In this document: in pieces, positions 1 through 9,259 of the stretch
Layout of the letters: each line of letters begins with the position of its first letter
Position numbering within the stretch: the stretch's first letter is position 1
Source of the DNA: Bacillota bacterium
Lineage (GTDB): Bacteria > Bacillota > Clostridia > Peptostreptococcales > Anaerovoracaceae
Assembly (NCBI GenBank): GCA_017405645.1
Contig: JAFQZZ010000029.1
Location: 1 to 60,755, forward strand
DNA length: 60,755 bases
Direction: 5' to 3'
Position numbers and translations under genes: made by a program
The notes under the pieces: model-generated
Told to the model about the DNA's origin: nothing
What the model saw: the letters and a program-made list of their open reading frames with translations, nothing else
Database searches by the model: none

Positions 1-822
1 GGCTGTAAAGGCCGCCGCCGGCATGCACATGGCGAAGGTCACTGTGCAGAAGACCATCGGATCCACCGGAACCCACCGCAGGAACAGGAAGGTAGCGGCC
101 GGAACTGCAGCCAGCCGAATCGCCGTGACGATGGCCAGCCGGTGATTGTGGATGATCCGGGACACGCTGCTCTGGCAGAGCTGGATGCCGACGATCAGCA
201 TAGACAGCGGTGCCGTCATGCTTCCCAGCATGGACATGGTATCCGACAGCAAGGCCGGGAAACGGACATTTGCAAAGAAAATGACCAGGCCCAACACACA
301 GGAAATCAGCGGGATCGAGATGATCTTCTTCATCAGTTCCCGGAAAGAAAACTTCACTTCCTGGTCGTAGATCATCAGGAACGACCCGACCGAAAACAGA
401 ACGATGCAGAAGGACAGGTTGGCGATGATCATCAGAAACAGCCCTTCTTCACCGAACACCGCCTCCGCCAGCGGATAGCCCATGAATCCGCAGTTGGAAT
501 ACGGGATCAGCATCCGGTAGATGCACCGGTCTTCCCTGGGCGCTTTCAGCAGCTTGACGATAAAAACGGCAAGCACGGAAAACAGCACCAGCACCGCCAC
601 CATGAACCAGATGGTCTGCACCGCTTTTCCCATCATCAACGGATTCCGGTCCTGCCCCGCCATGGCGGAAAACACCAGGCAGGGCGCGGAGATATTGACC
701 ATCAGCGTGGTCAGGTGCTTCTCCGTTTCCTTGTTGAACCATTTCAGTTTGTAAGCAAAAAAACCGACGAAGATGATGAGAAACATCGACAGGATCTTTT
801 GCAATACCAATAATACTTCCAT
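1..822 (-). CDS. AEC-family (auxin efflux carrier-like) transporter, 3' end cut by window edge
   Basis: An integral membrane protein; 274 codons are visible from ATG at 822 and the frame stays open to base 1, so the C-terminus is missing. It is strongly hydrophobic, with about seven visible membrane segments. The motif SNCGFMGYPL near residue 113 matches the conserved N-x-GF-x-G-x-P element of the AEC/MdcF family, whose members move malonate, malate or other organic anions out of the cell. The start is preceded by GAAGAGAG. A terminator at 851-880 separates it from the upstream operon, so it is probably its own unit. Family assignment is good; the substrate is unknown. Confidence 0.8.
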   Translation of the reverse strand, partial: MEVLLVLQKILSMFLIIFVGFFAYKLKWFNKETEKHLTTLMVNISAPCLVFSAMAGQDRNPLMMGKAVQTIWFMVAVLVLFSVLAVFIVKLLKAPREDRCIYRMLIPYSNCGFMGYPLAEAVFGEEGLFLMIIANLSFCIVLFSVGSFLMIYDQEVKFSFRELMKKIISIPLISCVLGLVIFFANVRFPALLSDTMSMLGSMTAPLSMLIVGIQLCQSSVSRIIHNHRLAIVTAIRLAAVPAATFLFLRWVPVDPMVFCTVTFAMCMPAAAFTA

Positions 823-850
823 ACTACACTCTCTTCATAAACACTCTCTT

Positions 851-880
851 CAAAACAGCCCTGCACGAATGCAGGGCTGT
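851..880 (-). terminator. Rho-independent terminator closing the hisS operon
   Basis: An 11-bp perfect stem (ACAGCCCTGCA, 855-865, with TGCAGGGCTGT, 870-880) with a four-base loop. On the minus strand it is followed by TTTTG. It lies just after the stop of the membrane protein gene at 885. Confidence 0.8.
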
Positions 881-884
881 CCGC

Positions 885-1370
885 TTACCGTTTTTTCTTT
901 TTAGACTTGGATTTCTTCCTGGCAGGCGCTTCAGCAGCCGCTTCCTCATAGTAATCGTCGTCTTCGATTTCGTTCTTTGCCCGGATCACGCCCCGGATCA
1001 TTCCGAGGATCCCGGTGAACGCAAAGACGAAACCGCCGTAGATCAGGCAGAAGATGATGCCCATGAAAAAGCTGCTGTAAAAGTCCTGTCCGAAGATATA
1101 CCGGTTCAGGTCCAGGCCCGCCACTGTCAGCGGATGATACCATAATCCGACGACTGCCCCCACGCTCAGCAGGACCCAGAAGAAATAACAGATCCCCACA
1201 AAACGGTTCTTGATGAGCAGTATGAACGTGCAGATGATGGCAACGACTGCGCAGTACAGCATGCCGGTCTCAGGCCCGTATGAAAAGGAGTAATGCACTC
1301 CGTATATACCGACCACAGTGATCACAACCAGGAAAAAGATCCTGATCACAGATGATATAAACGCTTTCAT
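885..1370 (-). CDS. Hypothetical four-helix membrane protein with lysine-rich tail
   Basis: A 161-residue protein not assigned to a known family. Four hydrophobic segments are visible, at about residues 8-27, 35-53, 57-77 and 99-127. The soluble C-terminal tail is first acidic (EIEDDDYYEE) and then very basic (KKSKSKKKKR), as in proteins that touch nucleic acid or anionic lipid on the cytoplasmic side; that role is a guess. ATG is preceded by GGATAGGGGAAACA. It is the last gene of the long operon that starts at hisS, 36 bases after the DUF896 gene and just before a terminator. Confidence 0.75.
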   Translation of the reverse strand: MKAFISSVIRIFFLVVITVVGIYGVHYSFSYGPETGMLYCAVVAIICTFILLIKNRFVGICYFFWVLLSVGAVVGLWYHPLTVAGLDLNRYIFGQDFYSSFFMGIIFCLIYGGFVFAFTGILGMIRGVIRAKNEIEDDDYYEEAAAEAPARKKSKSKKKKR

Positions 1371-1406
1371 TGTTTCCCCTATCCAACCGATTCCCGGAAA
1401 AAAGGA

Positions 1407-1583
1407 TCAGTCGATGTATTCAATCTCGATATTGTCCAGCTGTTTTTTGAAATTGGCCCGGAATGCGGCCAGGTACTCCTTCCGGAGGATATCCCTTTCC
1501 TCCAGTTCTTCGGGAGTCAGCGGACGTTCCTTTGCAATATGCGCCAGTTCGTTGATCCTGGCCAATCGCTTCGTCTCGATCAT
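1407..1583 (-). CDS. DUF896 (YnzC/UPF0291) small protein
   Basis: A 58-residue protein beginning MIETKRLARINELA and carrying the EYLAAFRANFKKQL stretch typical of DUF896. The family consists of short two-helix proteins in Firmicutes; B. subtilis YnzC is the best known member and its role is poorly understood. The ATG lies two bases after the efp stop, so the two are probably translationally coupled. Length and both family blocks fit a complete gene. Confidence 0.9.
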   Translation of the reverse strand: MIETKRLARINELAHIAKERPLTPEELEERDILRKEYLAAFRANFKKQLDNIEIEYID

Positions 1584-1585
1584 GA

Positions 1586-2149
1586 TTATTCCTTCGCTCT
1601 TCCCAGGTATTCGCCGCTTCTGGTATCGATCTGGATCTTTTCGCCTTCGTTGATGAAGATCGGAACCTGAACGACTGCGCCGGTTTCCACCGTAGCCGCC
1701 TTCGTAACGTTGGTGGCGGTATCGCCCTTCACGCCCGGTTCGGTCTCGATAACGGTCAGGTTGACAAAGTTCGGAGCTTCCACCAGGAACGCATTGCCTT
1801 TGTAGAATTTAATGGTAGCCACGTCGTTTTCTCTCAGATACTTGATGGCGTCTTCCACCTGTTCCTCCGCCAGCGGGATCTGGTCGTAGTTGTCCTGATC
1901 CATGAAGTAATAGAGTTCGCCGTCGCTGTACAGATACTGCATCTGCTTGGTCTCGATGTGGGCCTTCGGGAATTTATCGTTTGGGTTGAAGGCTTCTTCG
2001 CGGGTCGCGCCGGTCAGGATGTTCCGGTACTTGGTCCGTACGAAAGCCGCGCCTTTCCCCGGCTTTACATGCTGGAAGTCCAGCACTACATGGGGTTCTC
2101 CATTGATTTCAAACGTGATGCCTTTTCTGAAATCGCCTGCATAGATCAT
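1586..2149 (-). CDS. efp: Elongation factor P
   Basis: A 187-residue EF-P, the factor that binds between the P and E sites and helps ribosomes through polyproline stretches. It begins [15 protein letters not shown] (KOW-like domain I). The tip loop reads [12 protein letters not shown], with a lysine at the position modified in many bacteria. Two OB domains follow, with the usual C-terminal block ending in [11 protein letters not shown]. It sits in the order pepP-efp seen in many Firmicutes. No modification enzyme (EpmA/EpmB or YmfI-like) is visible here. Confidence 0.97.
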   Translation of the reverse strand: MIYAGDFRKGITFEINGEPHVVLDFQHVKPGKGAAFVRTKYRNILTGATREEAFNPNDKFPKAHIETKQMQYLYSDGELYYFMDQDNYDQIPLAEEQVEDAIKYLRENDVATIKFYKGNAFLVEAPNFVNLTVIETEPGVKGDTATNVTKAATVETGAVVQVPIFINEGEKIQIDTRSGEYLGRAKE

Positions 2150-2164
2150 AGTTCATTCCTCCGT

Positions 2165-3244
2165 TTATATGATAATCAAATCTTTATCCGAATGGGACAG
2201 GACCTCATAGCCGGTCTCCGTGACCAAAGCCAGGTCCTCGATACGGACGCCGAATCGTCCCGGCAGATAGATGCCCGGTTCCACCGTCACCGACATGCCG
2301 GGTTTCAGCACGGTTTCCCCCGTGGGGTTTGCGGTGGGCGCTTCGTGGATCTCCAGTCCGACGCCATGTCCAGTTCCGTGGCCGAAACAATTCCCATATC
2401 CCTCATATTTTATAATATCACGGGCGGTTTTGTCAATGTCGGAAGCCTTTTTCCCGGGATTTATCGCTTCCAGAGCGGTCTGCTGCGCCCGTTGGACGAT
2501 GCCGTAGACCTTTTTCATTTCATCGGTTACCTTGCCGATGGCGACGGTCCGGGTCATGTCGGAACAATATCCCAGGTATTTGCAGCCGAAGTCCATCGTC
2601 AGGAAATCCCCCGCCTCGATCTTTTTGTCCGACGGTTCCCCGTGGGGCAGGCTGCTCCGCACGCCGGAAACCGCGATCGTGTCGAAGGACAGGCATTCCG
2701 CACCGTTTCTGCGCATGAAGAACTCCAGTTCCAGCGCCACTTCCGTCTCGCTCATCCCTTCCTTCAGGAATCCGCAGATATGGGTAAAGGCCAGGTCTCC
2801 GATGGCCTCCGCCCTTCTCAGGCACTCCATTTCGTAATCGTCTTTGACGATCCTCAGGTCCTCCACCAGATGGGCCGCCGAACTGATCTTTCCCTTGAAC
2901 TTGCCGCTGAGTTCCCGGAAGAAATCATAGGTGATGGCTTCTTCCTCCACCGCCAGTGAAGAGAAACCCAGGGAGTTGATCACGTCGAAAAGGGTCTTGC
3001 TCTGATCCGTCATAACAGGCTTCAGACCGGCCTTGTTGTTTCCGGCCGCCTCGATGTACCGGAAATCCGTCACGATGTACCCGTCTTCCGGCGTCAGGAT
3101 CAGATGGCAGTTGGATGATTTGATGCCGGAAAGATACACGACGTTTTCCGGCTTGGAAACCAGGACCGCATCGGCGTTCAATGCGCCGATCCCGGCTTTC
3201 GCCGCCGCGACCCGGCCCGGTAAATACTGTGCTGCACTAATCAA
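2165..3244 (-). CDS. pepP: Xaa-Pro aminopeptidase, M24 family
   Basis: A 359-residue cytoplasmic metallopeptidase that removes an N-terminal residue preceding proline. The N-terminal creatinase-like domain (about 1-125) precedes the pita-bread catalytic domain. The metal ligands are in MDFGCKYLGYCSDMTR, the histidine region GHGTGHGVG, VEPGIY and the late glutamate in RIEDLALV. The start is a TTG at 3244 that overlaps the last eight bases of the ylbF gene; AGAGGA lies 11 bases upstream and there is no better ATG. The gene is directly upstream of efp. An aminopeptidase P versus prolidase role cannot be separated by sequence alone. Confidence 0.9.
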   Translation of the reverse strand: MISAAQYLPGRVAAAKAGIGALNADAVLVSKPENVVYLSGIKSSNCHLILTPEDGYIVTDFRYIEAAGNNKAGLKPVMTDQSKTLFDVINSLGFSSLAVEEEAITYDFFRELSGKFKGKISSAAHLVEDLRIVKDDYEMECLRRAEAIGDLAFTHICGFLKEGMSETEVALELEFFMRRNGAECLSFDTIAVSGVRSSLPHGEPSDKKIEAGDFLTMDFGCKYLGYCSDMTRTVAIGKVTDEMKKVYGIVQRAQQTALEAINPGKKASDIDKTARDIIKYEGYGNCFGHGTGHGVGLEIHEAPTANPTGETVLKPGMSVTVEPGIYLPGRFGVRIEDLALVTETGYEVLSHSDKDLIII

Positions 3245-3566
3245 TTTTCATCGCATCCTCTAAGATTTTATAGACGTCGGAGATCATGGTAGCAAAGGTC
3301 ATTTCCGCCTGCAGGTACTCGGCCGCTTTCGGGTCCGAGGTCAGGATCTGCAGGGACTGCTGGAAATTGTTCATCAGTTCCGGATCCAGTTCCTGGCCGG
3401 AAAGCTGGGCCGCCTGGATCTGGAACTGCTTCTGCTGGAAGTCCACCAGCATGTCATTCAGTTCCGGCACCGCGGTCACTTCGTCCTTGATCGCCTTGTA
3501 ATTCTTGAATTCGTCGCTGTTTCTAATCGCTCTCGCCAGATTGTGCGCGATATCGTAAATGTTCAT
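3237..3566 (-). CDS. YlbF/YmcA family regulator
   Basis: A 109-residue helical protein of the YlbF/YmcA (Com_YlbF) family. In B. subtilis, YlbF, YmcA and YaaT form the Y-complex, which works with RNase Y in mRNA maturation and in competence, biofilm and sporulation. The central EFKNYKAIKDEVTAVPELND and FQQKQFQIQ regions fit the family. It lies directly after the RNase J gene, consistent with an RNA-processing setting, and its 3' end overlaps the pepP start. Which family paralogue it is cannot be decided here. Confidence 0.85.
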   Translation of the reverse strand: MNIYDIAHNLARAIRNSDEFKNYKAIKDEVTAVPELNDMLVDFQQKQFQIQAAQLSGQELDPELMNNFQQSLQILTSDPKAAEYLQAEMTFATMISDVYKILEDAMKID

Positions 3567-3578
3567 ATTACCCTCCTG

Positions 3579-5252
3579 TTATACTTCAATAAAGATCGGC
3601 AGGATCACCGGGCTCCGCTTGGTTTCGTGGAAGATGAACTTTCTCAATTCATCCCGCACGCCGTTTTTCAGGATGCCCCAGTCCTTGATGCCTTCGCGCT
3701 GGTACCGTTCCAGGCACTCCCTCGCTGCCGTACGGGCCGCCTTGATCAGGTCTTCGTTTTCCCGGACGTAGACAAATCCCCTGGAAATGATCTCCGGATC
3801 CGTCAGAACCCGCCCGTTTTCCTTGGAGATGGCCGCCACCACGATGATCAGTCCGCCTTCCGACAGTAGTTTCCGGTCCCGCAGAACGATGTTCCCCACG
3901 TCGCCGACACCGAGGCCGTCCACCAGGATGTCCCCGCTGCTCACCGCTTTTTCGGTAACGAATGCGCCTTTCGAACTGATCTCCAGCACATCTCCGGTCT
4001 CCATCTTGAAGATGTTCTCTTCCTTCATCCCCAGGTTTTCCGCCAGCTTGCCGTGAGCGTACAGGTGCCGGTATTCGCCGTGGACCGGCATGAAATACTT
4101 CGGCTTGATCAGGGAATGAATCAGTTTCAGTTCTTCCTCACAGGCGTGGCCGGAAGCGTGGATGTCCGCCACTTCCGAGTTGATGACCCGGGCGCCCTTT
4201 TCATAGAGCTTGTTGACAATGGAAGACACGGGCTTCTCGTTCCCCGGGATCGGGTTGGACGAGAAGATGATGGTGTCGCCACGCTTCACCTGAATCATTT
4301 TATGTTCTGAATTGGCCATCCGGGTCAGGGCCGACATCGGTTCCCCCTGGCTCCCGGTGGTGATGATGACGACCTTGTCGTCGTCCATGGTCCGGATCTT
4401 TCCGATATCCACCAGTGCGCCTTTCGGGATCTTCATATATCCCAGCTCACTGGCGGTGTTGACCACGTTGACCATGCTGCGGCCCGAAAGCGCCACTTTC
4501 CGGCCGTTTTTCACCGCTGCATCGATGATCTTCTGGACCCGGTACACATTGGATGCGAAGGTCGCGATGATGATCCGGGATTCCGTCTCTTCAAAAATGC
4601 TGTCCAGGGCCTCGCCGACTCTCTGCTCCGAGGGAGTGAAACCCTTCCGCATGACGTTGGTGCTGTCCGCCATCATCAGCAGCACTCCTTCCCCGCCCAG
4701 GGTCGCCAGGCGCTGGAAGTTGATGGTGTCGCCGTCCAGCGGCGTGTAGTCCACCTTGAAGTCCCCGGTATGGAAAATAGTGCCCAGGGGCGTCCGGATG
4801 GCGAAGGCCGCCGTACCCGGGATCGAGTGGGTCATCCGGATGACTTCCACCCGGAAGTTGCCGGTGGTGACGATGTCCCCGTTGGTGACATCGTTCAGGT
4901 CCGCCCGGATCCCGTGCTCCCTCAGTTTATTCTCGATCAGCCCCAGGGTCAGCCGGGAGGCGTAGATCGGCACTTCGCTGAAGGATTTCAGGAAGTACGG
5001 GATGGCGCCTATATGGTCTTCATGTCCGTGGGTCACGAACATGGCTTTGATTTTCTTTCTGTTTTTCTGCAGGTAGGAGAAATCCGGGATGACGATGTCG
5101 ATTCCCAGCATTTCGTCCTCCGGGAAAGATAATCCACAATCGACAATGATTATTTCATCTTTATATTCGAACACAGTCATGTTCTTACCGATTTCATTCA
5201 GTCCGCCCAACGGTATGACTTTGACTGTGCCCAGATTCGGATTTTTTCTCAA
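3579..5252 (-). CDS. rnjA: Ribonuclease J
   Basis: A metallo-beta-lactamase/beta-CASP ribonuclease with 5'-to-3' exo- and endonuclease activity, central to mRNA decay and rRNA maturation in Firmicutes. The zinc site is THGHEDHIGAIPY, followed by SIPGTAAFAI, the beta-CASP region and a C-terminal domain. I place the start at TTG 5252 (MRKNPNLG), giving 557 residues, the usual family length. It is preceded by a strong GGAAAGGAG six bases upstream; a longer start at TTG 5273 would overlap that site. The leuS stop is 27 bases upstream, so the gene is co-transcribed with leuS. Confidence 0.95.
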   Translation of the reverse strand: MRKNPNLGTVKVIPLGGLNEIGKNMTVFEYKDEIIIVDCGLSFPEDEMLGIDIVIPDFSYLQKNRKKIKAMFVTHGHEDHIGAIPYFLKSFSEVPIYASRLTLGLIENKLREHGIRADLNDVTNGDIVTTGNFRVEVIRMTHSIPGTAAFAIRTPLGTIFHTGDFKVDYTPLDGDTINFQRLATLGGEGVLLMMADSTNVMRKGFTPSEQRVGEALDSIFEETESRIIIATFASNVYRVQKIIDAAVKNGRKVALSGRSMVNVVNTASELGYMKIPKGALVDIGKIRTMDDDKVVIITTGSQGEPMSALTRMANSEHKMIQVKRGDTIIFSSNPIPGNEKPVSSIVNKLYEKGARVINSEVADIHASGHACEEELKLIHSLIKPKYFMPVHGEYRHLYAHGKLAENLGMKEENIFKMETGDVLEISSKGAFVTEKAVSSGDILVDGLGVGDVGNIVLRDRKLLSEGGLIIVVAAISKENGRVLTDPEIISRGFVYVRENEDLIKAARTAARECLERYQREGIKDWGILKNGVRDELRKFIFHETKRSPVILPIFIEV

Positions 5253-5279
5253 AATACTCTCCTTTCCGAACAATGAATG

Positions 5280-7748
5280 CTATTTCACAACGATGTTGAC
5301 CAGTTTGCCCGGAACGCTGACGACTTTGACCACGTTTTTATCTCCGATCAGTTCACGTGTCTTGTCTCTATCCATTACGACCTTTTCCTGTTCCTCTCTG
5401 GAAAGTCCGTTGGAAACCATCATCTTATCCTTTAATTTTCCGTTCACCTGGATGACGATTTCCACTTCGTCCTTCACCAGCGCCGCTTCCTCGAACTTCG
5501 GCCATCTCTCGGAATAGACCGGCTGGTCGTGTCCCAGGATCTCCCACATTTCTTCGCAGATGTGCGGTGTGAAGGGAGACAGCACCTTGACGAGGTTCTC
5601 CACGGCCGCTTTCAGCAGGCCATCGTTGATGTTCTCATAATCTTTATATTTGTAAATCTCGTTGACCAGTTCCATGATGGAGCTGATCGCCGTGTTGAAG
5701 TTGAATCTGCCGCCGGCGTCTTCGGTCACCTTCTTAATGGTGGCGTTCATGGCGTAATTCAGATCTTTGTCTTCGGATGTTGCGGCAGCAAAGCTGTCAG
5801 GCGCAGCCTGAATGGTGTCCTTGAGTTCCAGGACGAGGTTGTACACACGATTCAGGAAACGGAAGCTTCCCGCTACCCCGGCGTCGGACCAGTCCAGTTC
5901 CCTGTCCGGCGGTGCCGCAAAGAGGATGAACAGCCGGGCTGTATCCGCCCCGTACTTTTCGATGATCTCATCCGGGGAAACCACGTTGCCGATGGATTTG
6001 CTCATCTTTTTCCCGTCTTTGATGACCATGCCCTGGGTCAGCAGATTCTTGAAAGGTTCTTCGGTGGTGACCAGTCCCAGGTCATATAAAGCCATCTGGA
6101 AGAAACGGGCGTACATCAGGTGCAGGATCGCATGCTCTACCCCGCCGATGTACTGGTCTACATTCATCCAGTATTTTACTTTTTCATATTCCCAAGCCTT
6201 TTCTGTATTCCGGGCATCGCAGTACCGCAAGAAGTACCAGGAGGAATCCAGGAAGGTATCCATTGTATCGATTTCGCGTTTCGCCGGCTTGCCGCAGCAG
6301 GGGCAGGCCGTGTCCACGAAGGTCTTGCTGGTGGCGATCGGGGATTCGCCCTTTCCGGTGAATTCCACGTCCGTCGGCAGGATCACCGGCAGGTTTTCTT
6401 CCTTCTCCGGCACCCAGCCGCAGTCGTCGCACCAGATCATCGGGATCGGGGTCCCCCAGTAACGCTGACGGGAGATCAGCCAGTCTCTCAGCCGGTAGTT
6501 GATGGACTTTTTGCCGATGCCCTTCTGATCCACGACTTCCGTCATTTTGGCGATGGCGTCCCGGTTGTTCATGCCGTTGTATTCGCCGGAATTGATCATG
6601 ATCCCTTCCGCCGCTGCCGCTGCCTGAAGGTTGTTCACGTCGATGTCAGGATCCTGGGGATCGACCACCGGAATGATGTCCAGGCCGAACTTTTTCGCAA
6701 AATCAAAGTCTCTCTGGTCATGGCCCGGTACGCCCATGACGATACCGGTCCCGTAACCCATGAGGACATAGTCCGTCACATAAATCGGGATCTCTTTCCC
6801 GTTGAAGGGGTTGATGGCATACCGCCCGGTGAAGACGCCGGTCTTCTCCGTTACGGTGGAGGTCCGTTCAATGTCGTTCTTGTAGGAGGTCTCCTCGATG
6901 TAAGCCCGGACCGCCTCTTCCTGTTCCATGCCGGCGATCAGGTTTTCCACTTCCGGATGCTCCGGCGCGATGACCATGAAGGTGGTCCCGTAGATCGTGT
7001 CGATTCTCGTGGTGAACACGGTGAATGTCTTGTCCAGGTCCTTGACCTTGAAGTCCACTTCCGCGCCTACGGACCGGCCGATCCAGTTCCGCTGCATGAC
7101 CTTGACCTTGTTGGGCCAGCCTTCCAGCGTATCCAGGTTGTCCAGGAGACGGTCGGCGTAATCCGTGATCTTCAGGTACCACTGGGACAGGTTTTTCTTG
7201 CCGACCACGCTGCCGCAGCGTTCGCAGCAGCCGTCCACTACCTGCTCGTTGGCCAGGACGGTCTGGCAGCTGGGGCACCAGTTGACCGGATTCTCTTTCT
7301 TGTATGCCAGTCCTTTTTTGTAGAACTGGATGAAGATCCACTGCATCCAGCGGTAATATTCTTCATGACAGGTCGCCACCGCCCGGTCCCAGTCATAGGA
7401 CAGGCCCATTCGCTTCAGCTGCGTGGTCATTTCCGCCATGTTGGACCAGGTCCATTTTGCGGGTTCCACGCCGTTCTTGATGGCCGCGTTCTCTGCCGGC
7501 AGGCCGAAGGCGTCATAGCCCATCGGATGGAGTACGTTGTAGCCGGCCATGTGCTTGAACCGGGCCACCACGTCGCCGATGGAGTAATTCCGGACATGCC
7601 CCATATGAAGCTTGCCGGAAGGATACGGGAACATTTCCAGTACGTAATACTTTTCCTTGCTGTCATCTTCCGTGGTCTTGAACAGATTTGCTTCTTCCCA
7701 TTTCTTCTGCCACTTGGACTCGATCGTTTTGAAATCGTAATAAGCCAT
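5280..7748 (-). CDS. leuS: Leucyl-tRNA synthetase
   Basis: An 822-residue class Ia synthetase that charges tRNA-Leu. The HIGH signature is in [11 protein letters not shown], a zinc-knuckle region reads CPSC...CERCG, and KMSKS is intact. The editing (CP1) domain carries [12 protein letters not shown] and the [15 protein letters not shown] block. The chosen start, [13 protein letters not shown] at 7748, follows GAGAGG at good spacing; the frame extends upstream but without family similarity. The gene lies 13 bases after rsfS and before rnjA. No T-box leader is possible in such a short gap. Confidence 0.97.
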   Translation of the reverse strand: MAYYDFKTIESKWQKKWEEANLFKTTEDDSKEKYYVLEMFPYPSGKLHMGHVRNYSIGDVVARFKHMAGYNVLHPMGYDAFGLPAENAAIKNGVEPAKWTWSNMAEMTTQLKRMGLSYDWDRAVATCHEEYYRWMQWIFIQFYKKGLAYKKENPVNWCPSCQTVLANEQVVDGCCERCGSVVGKKNLSQWYLKITDYADRLLDNLDTLEGWPNKVKVMQRNWIGRSVGAEVDFKVKDLDKTFTVFTTRIDTIYGTTFMVIAPEHPEVENLIAGMEQEEAVRAYIEETSYKNDIERTSTVTEKTGVFTGRYAINPFNGKEIPIYVTDYVLMGYGTGIVMGVPGHDQRDFDFAKKFGLDIIPVVDPQDPDIDVNNLQAAAAAEGIMINSGEYNGMNNRDAIAKMTEVVDQKGIGKKSINYRLRDWLISRQRYWGTPIPMIWCDDCGWVPEKEENLPVILPTDVEFTGKGESPIATSKTFVDTACPCCGKPAKREIDTMDTFLDSSWYFLRYCDARNTEKAWEYEKVKYWMNVDQYIGGVEHAILHLMYARFFQMALYDLGLVTTEEPFKNLLTQGMVIKDGKKMSKSIGNVVSPDEIIEKYGADTARLFILFAAPPDRELDWSDAGVAGSFRFLNRVYNLVLELKDTIQAAPDSFAAATSEDKDLNYAMNATIKKVTEDAGGRFNFNTAISSIMELVNEIYKYKDYENINDGLLKAAVENLVKVLSPFTPHICEEMWEILGHDQPVYSERWPKFEEAALVKDEVEIVIQVNGKLKDKMMVSNGLSREEQEKVVMDRDKTRELIGDKNVVKVVSVPGKLVNIVVK

Positions 7749-7761
7749 TTTCTTACCTCTC

Positions 7762-8121
7762 TTATTCGTTCTTTTCCTCATGCTCGTACCGGATGATCTC
7801 GCAATCACCCCAGATTTTTTCAAGATTGTAGCGTTCCCTCTGTTCGCCCGTGAACACGTTGACGATCACGTCGCCGAAGTCCATCAGGATCCAGCCGGAA
7901 CCGTTTTTGCCTTCGCTGTGCTTCATGAAGACGCCCAGCTCCGCCAGTTTATCTTCCACCTCATCCGCGATCGTCTTCATCAGCCGTTCTGACGGTGCAT
8001 GAGTGATGACAAAGTAGTCCGCAAAACCGGAAGTGCCGGAAATATCGATCAGTGTGATATCCTGTCCCTTCTTGCTGTCGATGACCTCCGCAGCCTTCCA
8101 TGCAATTGCTTTGTTATCCAT
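7762..8121 (-). CDS. rsfS: Possible separate translation of RsfS from internal start
   Basis: The same frame as the YqeK-RsfS fusion, starting at ATG 8121 ([14 protein letters not shown]), gives a 119-residue RsfS of the normal family length. AAAGGAGAG sits just upstream of the ATG, inside the last YqeK codons. This is the arrangement expected of an independent rsfS gene whose upstream stop codon has been lost. Whether the cell makes the fusion, the short form, or both is inferred, not shown. Confidence 0.6.
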   Translation of the reverse strand: MDNKAIAWKAAEVIDSKKGQDITLIDISGTSGFADYFVITHAPSERLMKTIADEVEDKLAELGVFMKHSEGKNGSGWILMDFGDVIVNVFTGEQRERYNLEKIWGDCEIIRYEHEEKNE

Positions 8122-8628
8122 TTTCTCTCCTTTCGCTATGACGTACCGGATGCTTCGGTCCCGCAGTTCGGAACAGGCCCGGTCGATATCCTCCATGGCC
8201 AGCTGCCGCAGTTCCTCCACTCCGGTATAGGAGCGACCCTCCTCCACCGCGTCCGCCGTGTAGATGATCTTCTCCAGCAGGCTCATCCCGATGTCCCCCA
8301 CCGTATGGTTCCGGATGGCATCCAGGATCTCCCGGTCCGTCAAATGATATTCATTTTTCAGCACTGCCGCCGCCGTCTGGCTGTGGGCCAGCGCTGTATT
8401 GTTCATGTATTGTTCGCCTAGGCCGTACTTTTCCACCAGGGCATTCGACTCTTCCACGCTGAGATTCTTGCAGAAATCGTGCAGAAGGGCCGCTGTTTCC
8501 GTCTTTTCCAAATCACATCCGTAGATCCGGGCCAGCTTCAGCGCCATGTCCCGCACCCCCAGGGTGTGCCGCATCCGGCTGGGCTTCAGCCGTTTTTCCA
8601 GCAGCTCCGTGATCTCTTTCCTGTCCAT
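7762..8628 (-). CDS. YqeK HD-domain hydrolase fused in frame to ribosomal silencing factor RsfS
   Basis: A 288-residue protein that joins two neighbours normally separate. Residues 1 to about 168 are YqeK, an HD-domain phosphohydrolase (symmetrical Ap4A hydrolase in some species), with [23 protein letters not shown] and the [12 protein letters not shown] block. Residues 170-288 are RsfS/YbeB, which binds ribosomal protein L14 and blocks subunit joining in starvation, with [14 protein letters not shown] and [10 protein letters not shown]. No stop codon lies between them. GTG/ATG coupling to nadD is tight: the start at 8628 follows the nadD stop at once. The internal ATG at 8121 retains AAAGGAGAG upstream, so free RsfS is probably made too. 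Confidence 0.88.
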   Translation of the reverse strand: MDRKEITELLEKRLKPSRMRHTLGVRDMALKLARIYGCDLEKTETAALLHDFCKNLSVEESNALVEKYGLGEQYMNNTALAHSQTAAAVLKNEYHLTDREILDAIRNHTVGDIGMSLLEKIIYTADAVEEGRSYTGVEELRQLAMEDIDRACSELRDRSIRYVIAKGEKMDNKAIAWKAAEVIDSKKGQDITLIDISGTSGFADYFVITHAPSERLMKTIADEVEDKLAELGVFMKHSEGKNGSGWILMDFGDVIVNVFTGEQRERYNLEKIWGDCEIIRYEHEEKNE

Positions 8629-8629
8629 C

Positions 8630-9259
8630 TCACGTCACCTCCGGGCGGTACAGCCCGTTCTCCCGGATGTAGGCCAGCACTCTCTCCGAAATCATTCCGG
8701 CGGCGTCCTCCCCCTTCATCAGGGCTTCCCGCACCTGTGTGGAGGACACGTCCGGCGCCGGCAGGTCCACCAGCATGATCTTGGCGCTGTGCTCCTCTTC
8801 CATGACCCGGACTTTTTCCATGATCCGGTCCTTTTCAAAATGGGGCCGGACCCCGACGATCAGGCCGAATTCCTGAACGATTTTGTCGGCGCAGTACCAC
8901 TTTTCCAGGGTCATCAGTTCGTCCGTTCCGACGATAAAGTGGATCGGCGTCTCTTCCCCGTAGATCTCCCGCAGTTCCGTCAGGGTGACGTAAGTGTAGG
9001 AAGGTTCTTCTTTTTTGATCTCGATGTCCGACGCTTCCACTCCGGGGATCCCTTCAATGGCCAGTTCGATCATGTTCAGCCGGTGAATGCCGGGCGGAAC
9101 GTTTTTTCTCTTCGTAGAGAAAGGATGGACCCCGGTGGGGATCATCAGCACCCTTTCCAGTCTGCAGGTCTCCCGGACATATTCCGCCAGGAACACGTGC
9201 CCGTTGTGGACCGGGTTGAAGGACCCGCCCAGTACGCCGATTCCCCGGTAATCACTCAA
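8630..9259 (-). CDS. nadD: Nicotinate-nucleotide adenylyltransferase
   Basis: A 209-residue NMN/NaMN adenylyltransferase of NAD synthesis, making deamido-NAD from nicotinate mononucleotide and ATP. The nucleotidyltransferase signature is GGSFNPVHNGH, and the late SSTQVREAL matches the ISST-x-x-R motif. The start is TTG at 9259, overlapping the aspS stop by eight bases; GGAGGAG lies upstream inside the aspS end and no closer ATG exists. The nadD-yqeK-rsfS order is conserved in Firmicutes. Confidence 0.95.
   Translation of the reverse strand: MSDYRGIGVLGGSFNPVHNGHVFLAEYVRETCRLERVLMIPTGVHPFSTKRKNVPPGIHRLNMIELAIEGIPGVEASDIEIKKEEPSYTYVTLTELREIYGEETPIHFIVGTDELMTLEKWYCADKIVQEFGLIVGVRPHFEKDRIMEKVRVMEEEHSAKIMLVDLPAPDVSSTQVREALMKGEDAAGMISERVLAYIRENGLYRPEVT

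Noticed and set aside
7749..7761. T-box riboswitches before leuS, hisS, aspS or glyS
   Set aside because: The gaps upstream of these synthetase genes are 13 to 70 bases, too short for a T-box, and no specifier-loop structure is seen.
6120..7796. 558-codon plus-strand frame opposite leuS
   Set aside because: Same reason: a shadow of leuS codon use.
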